DNA of 64,000 nt from Spiroplasma endosymbiont of Nebria brevicollis. GTDB lineage: Bacteria > Bacillota_I > Bacilli_A > Mycoplasmatales > VBWQ01. The notes beneath the pieces are model-generated. The model made no database searches. It had not been told where the DNA came from and worked only from the letters and a program-made list of their open reading frames with translations. Of this stretch, positions 55,166 to 64,000 are shown in pieces. How positions within the stretch are numbered: position 1 is the first letter of the stretch; each line of letters starts with the position of its first letter. Where the stretch lies: assembly GCF_964030895.1 (NCBI RefSeq), contig NZ_OZ034986.1:310001-374000 (forward strand), in the 5' to 3' direction. Made by a program: the position numbers and the translations under genes.

Positions 55166-55750
55166 ATGTTGCATAAAAAAGGAAAATTAATTATTCTGTC
55201 TGGTCCAAGTGGTGTGGGAAAAGGAGCAATAATTACTAAACTCTTTGAAAATAAAAAATTAAATTTAGCCTATTCAGTTTCCATGACAACAAGAAAACCA
55301 CGTAATAAAGAACGAGATGGTATTAATTATTTCTTCGTTGATAAAACAACATTTATGAAGAATATTGAAAAAAATGATTTTTTAGAGTACACTAATTTTA
55401 TTGGTAATTATTATGGTACTAGCAAAAGTTATGTTTTAAATTTGCAAAATCAAGGATATAATGTGATTTTAGAAATTGAAGTTGATGGAGCAAGTCAAGT
55501 TTTAAAAAATTATGAACATCGTAACGATATCATGAGTATTTTTATTATGCCTCCTTCATATCAAGCATTAGAACAAAGAATTAGAATGCGTGCTAGTGAA
55601 ACTGACGAAATTATTGAAAAACGCTTGAATAAAGCTAAAGAAGAATTTAAAGTACAACATCAATATGATTATATTGTTGTTAATGACGATTTAGAAGTGG
55701 CAGTATGAGAAATAACTGATATTATCAAAAAAATATTTAATTTAGAATAA
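55166..55750 (+). CDS. gmk: Guanylate kinase
   Basis: 194 aa. P-loop SGPSGVGKGA, GMP-binding SVSMTTRKPR and FFVDK, lid RMRASET. Converts GMP to GDP. Coupled to rsmD by a 7-bp gap; the last Trp is TGA at 55706. Confidence 0.95.
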
Positions 55751-55887
55751 TATTGAATTCTTTTAAGTGTTAGTTATAAATAATAAAATTATTACAAAAT
55801 AATAAATATTTAATTTTCTTTTATTCTCTTTGTCTTTAAATGTCAAGATATGTGATAAAATGGAAACGTTAAAGTAAAACTTAGTAA

Positions 55888-57822
<1,935 letters not shown>

Positions 57823-57833
57823 GGAGTTGTATT

Positions 57834-60362
57834 ATGAGTAGTAATGAAGTCAATGAATTTCAACCATTTGAAGAACAAATGTTAGTTTACCCAATTGATA
57901 ATATTGTTGCAGAACGCTTTGGACGCTATGCTAAGTATATTATTTTAGAGCGTGCCTTACCTGATGTTCGTGATGGTTTAAAACCAGTACAAAGACGAAT
58001 TTTATATGCCATGAATGATTTAGGACTAACTAATGATAAAGCGTACAAAAAAGCAGCACGGGTTGTGGGTGAAGTAATTGGTAAATATCATCCCCATGGT
58101 GATACTGCTGTTTATGCTGCTATGTGTCGCATGGCGCAAGAATGAAAATTAGCTTGGCCATTAGTGCAAATGCATGGTAATAAAGGTTCAATTGATGGTG
58201 ATAATCCTGCTGCTATGCGTTATACAGAAGCAAGACTAAGTGCTATTTCCCAACTACTATTAAATGATATTAAAAAAGATACTGTTCATTTTAATAAAAA
58301 CTTTGATGAATCAGAAACTGAACCAGCAATTTTGCCTGGTTACTTCCCTAATTTATTAGTTAATGGTGCTTCAGGAATTGCTGTGGGAATGGCAACTAAT
58401 ATTCCACCTCACAACTTGCAAGAAGTAATTAATGCTGTTATTATGCGAATTGAAAATCCACAATGTACAATTAATGATTTAATGGAACATACTATTAAAG
58501 GTCCTGACTTTCCCACAGGTGGTATTGTCCAAGGCATAAAAGGAATTAAAGAAGCATACCATACTGGTAAAGGCCGAATTGCGATTCGTGCTACAACTGC
58601 TATTAATATGGAGAATGAATTTCCACAAATTGTTATTACTGAAATTCCCTTTGAAGTAATTAAACAGGATTTGGTTAAAAAAATTGAAGATATTCGTTCT
58701 TTACAAAAAATTCAAGGAATTAAAGAAGTTCGTGATGAAACTGACCGTACTGGGTTACGAATTGTTGTTGAGTTAACCCATGATGCCAAAATTAATGATA
58801 TTTTAAATTACTTATTTAAAAATACTAGTTTACAAATTTATTATAATTTTAACTTAGTAGCGATTGCTAATAAAAAGCCTGTCCAAATGAATTTAGTTAA
58901 GATTTTAGATTTTTATATTAACCATCAAGTTATTATTGTTACTAAGCGTTCTAAATTTGATTTAGCACAATTAGAACGCAGATTAGATATTGTTAATGGT
59001 TTAGTTATTGCGTTAAGTCAAGTTGATAAAGTAATTAAGATTATTAGAAATTCCACCGATCGCGCTCGTGCTAAACAAAACTTAATAGTTGCTTTTGAGT
59101 TTACTGAAATTCAAGCCGAAGCTATTGTCCAATTACGATTGTATCGGTTAACTGCTACTGATATTGAAACTTTAATTTTAGAAAAAGCTGATATTGAAAA
59201 TAAAATTATGTTGTTAAAAGAAATTCTTGGTAATGAAAAATCATTACAACAAGTAATTATTAATGAATTAACATTAATTAGAGATAATTATCCATTACCT
59301 AGAAGATCACTTATTCAAGGTGAAATTACCGAAATCACAATTGATGAAAAAGCAACATTACATCAAGAAGCAGTTTTTGTTAGTGTTAGTTATGATGGAT
59401 GAATCAAGGTTATTAGTACTAAAGTCTTAGCACAAAATCTTGATGATTATCAAGAATTTGGTCGCAAACCAGATGATATTATTATTGGCACTAGTGTCAT
59501 GAACAACTTTGATAACTTATTATTGTTTACTAATAAAGGTAATTATATTTTAGTTCCAACCTTTAAGTTAGAAGAAAATAAATGAAAAGATAATGGTATT
59601 CACGTTAATACATTATGTAAAATTGATGGTGATGAAAAAATTATTAAAGTAGCAAAAATTAATACTTTTGAACAAAAAAATATTAATGTTGTGGTTGTTA
59701 CTAAAAATGGTTTTATTAAGAGAATGTCACTGCTAGAGTTATCAATACTAAGATTTAATAAAATTGCTAAATATGTTAAATTAAAAGATAATGATAATGT
59801 TGTTAGTGTTAGTATCACGACAGAACATGATTTTATTATCTTATCAACAAAAAAAGGTTTTACTTTAAAATATTTAGAGTCGAAAGTACCGCTCTTAAGC
59901 AAAACTGCAGTTGGGGTTAAAGCCTTAAAACTTAATTATAATGATGACGAAGTCATTGGAATGGCTTGTGGTAATAGTAATGATATATATGGAATGATTA
60001 CATCAGTAGGAACTATTAAAAGAATATTATTTAATACCATTGAACTCACATCAAGAACAGCAAAAGGTAATAAAATTTTAAAAATTCCAAAATCGAAAAC
60101 GGTAACTATTATTAAAACCTTTTTAGCATCTGATGAGATTTTTATTAATATTTTAGGTAAAAAAGAAAAATGAGCAGTTATTAAAGCAAGTGACATTCCT
60201 ATTACCAAAGTTAATGAAGGAATGGGAAAAGCAGAAAGCGAAAATATTATTGTTGGAAGCAATAACTTAATTATGAATCTAGTAGTTAAGGATATTATTT
60301 CCACTGAGGGTCTCATTGAAGAATCATCTGATGATTTTAATGATATTGATGAAAATATTTAA
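57834..60362 (+). CDS. parC: DNA topoisomerase IV subunit A
   Basis: 842 aa. The quinolone-determining segment is [12 protein letters not shown]; the catalytic Tyr lies in [11 protein letters not shown]-terminal beta-pinwheel blades follow ([40 protein letters not shown]). Many TGA(Trp). Operon with parE; a terminator follows. Confidence 0.95.
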
Positions 60363-60375
60363 ATGAATGACTAAG

Positions 60376-60411
60376 GTCTATTTCAATAATTTGGTTGAAA
60401 TAGACTTTTTC
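60376..60411 (+). terminator. Terminator of parE-parC
   Basis: GTCTATTTCAA pairs with TTGAAATAGAC, then TTTTTCT. Confidence 0.88.
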
Positions 60412-60447
60412 TATCAAACAGTCATGCAATAAAAGGAAAGGTAAGAT

Positions 60448-61401
60448 ATGGAAGAACTTTCAAGAAGTGCAGAAGTTAGCGAGACTACTCCGTTAGTTTC
60501 AAATTCTCAACAAAGTAGATGAATTAAAAGTTTAAAGATTTGAACGTTAGGAGTAGGAGCAATTGCTGTTTCTTTAGCAACAGCATTCCCAGTTGCAATC
60601 ATCAATAATTGAAAAAAAATTAAAATATTTAGTTTTAAAAATGGGATAAATGATTTAATGCAAAATCCACCATTATTAATAGTTCCCGAAGTTAGCACGT
60701 TATTTTTAACAACGGGTGCTTATATAGCAATTGAAAATTTACTTGCTAATTTTGTGAATAAAAATATTAGTAAAACCGATAAATTTAAAAGTGTAATTAA
60801 AAATCTAATCTTTGGTATAGGATTAATTACAACTAATGAAATTGTTAAAAAAATGAATGAAAAGGTAACTACCTCAGTTCCTATTAATACTGATAATTTT
60901 GCTGATTTATTGTCAACAGTAGCCTTAAATTTTGGTAAAGAAATATCGATAGTTATAATATGGAAAATATTTGAACTATGAAAGAAAAAAATTAAAGGAT
61001 TTGATTTTCATAGTATAGCAATTCCAATTTTATCTACGATTGGTTATTTTTTATTTAATGCTTTAGAAACAATCTACACGTTAGGAATAGGAACTAATAA
61101 TTTTTTATTAGAAGATTTTATTAAAACTTTCCTGCCTATTTTTAGAGTAATATCAAGTAGTTTGCTTTATTATCAAATAGATTTACTATTTAATGATAAG
61201 AACAATGATAGTATGATAATTCCATCTTTTAGTTATGGTGCAATAAATGAAATTAATGAAATTGAAAAAATGGCAGGTGCAAATCATGTAATCGATGAAG
61301 ATTCTAGTGTGCTGTCATTTAAAACAATTAATGAATGTGAAAATAAATTATTGCCACTAGGAGAATCAAACCAAAAAGTTAATCATAACTTGACAGTTTA
61401 G
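60448..61401 (+). CDS. Membrane protein with ETTPL N-terminus, unknown
   Basis: 317 aa. A polar head MEELSRSAEVSETTPLVSNS, then spans at about residues 34-54, 70-92, 110-125, 150-170, 190-210 and 225-245, and a soluble acidic tail. AAAGGAAAGG before the ATG. The head resembles the protein beginning at 63852 (LTETTPLLGR), so these are probably paralogues of a Spiroplasma family. Function unknown. Confidence 0.65.
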
Positions 61402-61504
61402 ATCTAGAATTTTTATTAAAATATTTATTGTTAATTTAAGTAATGTCATTGTTGCTTTTTTAATTTTAACTAAATCGTATCAACATTACCTTACTAACAA
61501 ATGT

Positions 61505-61510
61505 TATAAT
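61505..61510 (+). promoter_or_regulatory. -10 box of gapN
   Basis: TATAAT 29 bp upstream of the gapN ATG. Confidence 0.5.
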
Positions 61511-61538
61511 AAAACTATGGAAAACAAGGAGGATTGAC

Positions 61539-62978
61539 ATGGAAAAGAATAAAAATCAATATCAAGCATTAATTAATGGTGAATTATATGAAAATAAACA
61601 ATGAGTAACAGTAATGAATCCCACAACTAATCAACCAGCAGGACAAGTTCCAGCACTAACCAAAACAGACATTGATAAAACATATCAAGCAGCAAAAACA
61701 GCTCAAATTGTTTGAGGTCAAATGCCGATTTTAAAAAGAATTGAACTATTAAATAATTGAAAACAATTAATAATTCGTGATAAAAAAAATATGGCAGACA
61801 TAATGAGTTCTGAAATTGCTAAAGGTGTCAAAGCAGCAGTTAGTGAAATAGATCGTTCTGTCGAATATATTGAGTATACGTTACAAGAAGCATTACGTTT
61901 ACATCCCCAATCATATACTGGTGATAGTTGGGGGGTAATAAATAAATTAGGAGTGTTTGAACATGTTCCGAAAGGTGTTATTTTAGCTATTTCGCCTTTT
62001 AATTATCCAGTTAATTTGTCAGTTTCAAAAATATTTCCCGCTTTAGTTACTGGAAATAGTGTTGTTTTTAAACCAGCAACGCAAGGCTCTTTAGTAGGAT
62101 TGTATTTAGCAAAGTTAGCCAATGAAGCAAAAATACCACCTGGTGTTTTCAATGCTGTTAGTGGTAAAGGTAGTGAAATTGGTGATATTCTAATTGAAAA
62201 TCCGATAATTAATGTTATTTCTTTTACTGGTAGTGCCGATGTTGGCAATCGTATTTCTAAAAAATCATTAAAAACAGATTTGATTTTAGAATTAGGTGGT
62301 AAGGACCCAGCCATTGTTTTAGATGATGCTGATCTTGAAGATGCTGCTACTAAAATTGTTAAAGGTGCTTTTAGTTATTCAGGTCAACGTTGTACTGCTA
62401 TTAAAAGAGTGTTAGTAGCTCGTGGAATTAGTGACAAATTAATTACTTTATTAAAAACTAAAACGGAAAAATTGACAGTAGGAATCCCAAATGACAATTG
62501 TGATATTACCCCAGTTATTGATATGCCAACTGTTGAAAATTCTAAAAAATTAATTAAAGATGCTTTAGACAAAGGTGCTTCTTGTTTAACAGGTAATCAA
62601 TTTAAAGGTAATTTAATGTCACCAACTATTCTTACTAATGTCACCATTAATATGGATTTAGCATGAGAAGAACCATTTGCCCCATTACTGCCTATTATTG
62701 CTTTTGATGATATAAAGGATGCTATTAAAATTGCTAATGATTCAAAATATGGATTACAAGCTTCAGTATTCACGACTAATATTAATAGTGCTATGAGTAT
62801 TGCTAAACAATTAGATGTTGGTAGTGTTAATATTAATGATCAATCACAACGTGGACCTGATCATTTTCCATTTACTGGAGTTAAAGATTCGGGACTTGGT
62901 GTTCAAGGTATTCATGCTTCATTAATATCATTTACTCGTCCCAAAGGAATTGTAGTTAATTGAAAAACTAAAATTTAA
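61539..62978 (+). CDS. gapN: NADP-dependent non-phosphorylating GAPDH
   Basis: 479 aa aldehyde dehydrogenase-fold enzyme oxidising glyceraldehyde 3-phosphate to 3-phosphoglycerate with NADPH. SFTGSADVGNRISK (cofactor loop), LELGGKDPAIVLDDAD (Glu), YSGQRCTAIKRVLV (catalytic Cys), and the GapN-type RGPDHFPFTGVKDSG near the end. AAGGAGG before the ATG. It bypasses ATP formation to supply NADPH. Confidence 0.93.
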
Positions 62979-63095
62979 TTATTAAATAAAAAAATCCTAA
63001 ATAAACACCTAAAATAGTTATTTAAAGAAATTATTGTAGAAATAGTGTAAAATATTATTATTAAGCTCAAAAAGAAATTATGAGAGGTGTAAATT

Positions 63096-63452
63096 TTGGA
63101 ATACTTAGTCTAGTTAGCCGTAAAAGACTGAACAATAATAGGGTTAAGTATAACGATAGTAATACTAATTTTGTTTTTTATTATATTTATTTATGTTTAT
63201 AAAAGAAAAAAATTTATTAATAAAATCAATAAGATTATAAATGAAAATATATTAAAAATAGATAAAAATAATTATAAATTTTCAGATAGAAATTACTTTT
63301 CCCTTTTTGACGGAATTAAATCAATAGTTTTAGATAAACGTTATAAATATTTTTATAAATTTAAAAAGAGATATAAAGATGGTAATTTAAATAACGAAAT
63401 TTTTGATTTAGTTAAAAAGTATTACTTAAAAAACGAAAAAGAATCAAAATAA
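63096..63452 (+). pseudogene. Small single-span membrane protein with early stop
   Basis: GAGAGGTGTAAA precedes TTG 63096 (MEYLV), but TAG at 63111 stops it; the same frame then reads LAVKDWTIIGLSITIVILIL, one strong membrane span, and a basic cytoplasmic domain ending KKYYLKNEKESK. Reinitiation at a non-ATG codon is possible, so it could be a broken or a weakly expressed gene. About 118 aa if read through. Not recognised. Confidence 0.45.
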
Positions 63453-63485
63453 AATTAAAAATTATTTCTTGTTTTTTATTTCTGA

Positions 63486-63516
63486 ATTCCTGAGTTAAAA
63501 ATGAGAAGCAAATAAC
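63486..63516 (+). repeat. Dispersed repeat B, copy 2
   Basis: ATTCCTGAGTTAAAAATGAG then AAGCAAATAACT; matches 44881-44913. Confidence 0.65.
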
Positions 63517-63570
63517 TGTTATTTTTTAAAATAAAAGTTATAATAGATTTTGTTATTAGTAGGGATACTT

Positions 63571-63630
63571 TTAATTTTGCAGAAAAATATTGATTGGCTA
63601 TTTTTTTCATAAATCCACATTTAAAGAGTG
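63571..63630 (+). repeat. Dispersed repeat, copy 3 (diverged)
   Basis: TTAATTTTGCAGAAAAATAT and onward resemble 50689-50750 but with more changes. The stretch 63453-63851 holds only these repeats and the leader hairpin. Confidence 0.5.
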
Positions 63631-63791
63631 AATTTAAACTAACTTTTGTTGGTAAATTAAAATTTTTATTTTCAAATTATTAATGATGCATTTCACTCTT
63701 TATCATTATCACTAACTTTGTTATAAATTAGACAATAACAACTAGTACCAAAAGTAATAATAAAATTCAAAAAAAGAAATATATGTTTAAG

Positions 63792-63829
63792 TCCTGCTTT
63801 ACTGTTTGTAAGTAAAACAGGAGATTTTT
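63792..63829 (+). terminator. Hairpin with T-run before the last gene
   Basis: TCCTGCTTTAC pairs with GTAAAACAGGA (one mismatch), then GATTTTTG, 23 bp before the next ATG. Placed in a leader, it may be an attenuator. Confidence 0.5.
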
Positions 63830-63851
63830 GTACTTAAAGGAGATAGAAGAA

Positions 63852-64000
63852 ATGTTATTAGAAGAAAACAAGAGAGACATGTCAGAGAGTAATTTAACTG
63901 AAACAACCCCTTTATTAGGAAGAAATGAAAATTCATCAATAAATGGTGATAGTATTATTGATTTAGAAGAAAATGAATGAGTTCCTGTTGATAGCCGTTA
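63852..64000 (+). CDS. ETTPL-type protein, second copy (3' end outside window)
   Basis: Starts MLLEENKRDMSESNLTETTP after AAAGGAG. Only the polar head is visible: LTETTPLLGRNENSS, then IIDLEENEWVPVDSR (TGA=Trp). The ETTPL motif matches the head of the 60448 protein, so a membrane part probably follows. Confidence 0.6.

Overview
The window is AT-rich Mollicutes DNA in which TGA is read as tryptophan. Nearly every long gene here (fruA, manA, parE, parC, rnj, gapN and others) stays open only if in-frame TGA codons are Trp. Together with SpV1-type plectrovirus genes, MKK...C lipoproteins and typical Spiroplasma gene blocks, this points to a Spiroplasma, probably of the Citri clade; the species call is an inference.

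Layout. 1-2957: a fructose PTS permease (5' truncated by the window edge) and mannose-6-phosphate isomerase. About 3.1-8.5 kb: a decayed plectrovirus prophage with rolling-circle Rep, small ssDNA-phage proteins, major coat protein, Walker ATPase and a GC-rich hairpin cluster; three of its genes are frameshifted and no transposase is present. 9.1-17.7 kb: thioredoxin, a HAD phosphatase, a membrane protein, a giant FtsX-like permease and two lipoproteins. 17.8-19.4 kb: a guanine-class riboswitch with terminator in front of a multiply frameshifted purine permease. 19.5-25.9 kb: L28, a zinc-ribbon protein, the phosphate operon pstS-pstCA(fused)-pstB-phoU, and a DegV protein.

26.0-29.3 kb is an accessory island on the minus strand, probably plasmid-derived. 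It holds a broken lipoprotein, a broken aerolysin-like (ETX/MTX2) toxin, a coiled-coil protein, a MazF-like small protein and a shattered Mob/Pre relaxase. A well-formed small RNA gene runs the other way between the last two. 29.3-33.6 kb is an ABC-2 exporter plus a GH85 endoglycosidase lipoprotein. 33.7-38.1 kb (minus) holds membrane proteins and the acetoin genes alsS-alsD. 38.3-42.1 kb holds a second ABC-2 exporter, a DUF2130 protein and a HEFGH metalloprotease lipoprotein.

42.2-43.5 kb is repeat-rich and contains a frameshifted P-loop kinase-like gene between 24-bp inverted repeats. 43.7-44.9 kb is a TPP riboswitch and ThiT-like transporter. The rest is mostly core: plsX-rnc, a second giant permease, a broken DNA methyltransferase, RNase J, peptide deformylase, rsmD-gmk, parE-parC, gapN, and two related ETTPL membrane proteins at the right end.

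Core genes are intact, while accessory genes repeatedly carry single-base indels, mostly in A/T runs. This is either genuine decay of mobile DNA or residual sequencing error; the sequence alone cannot decide.
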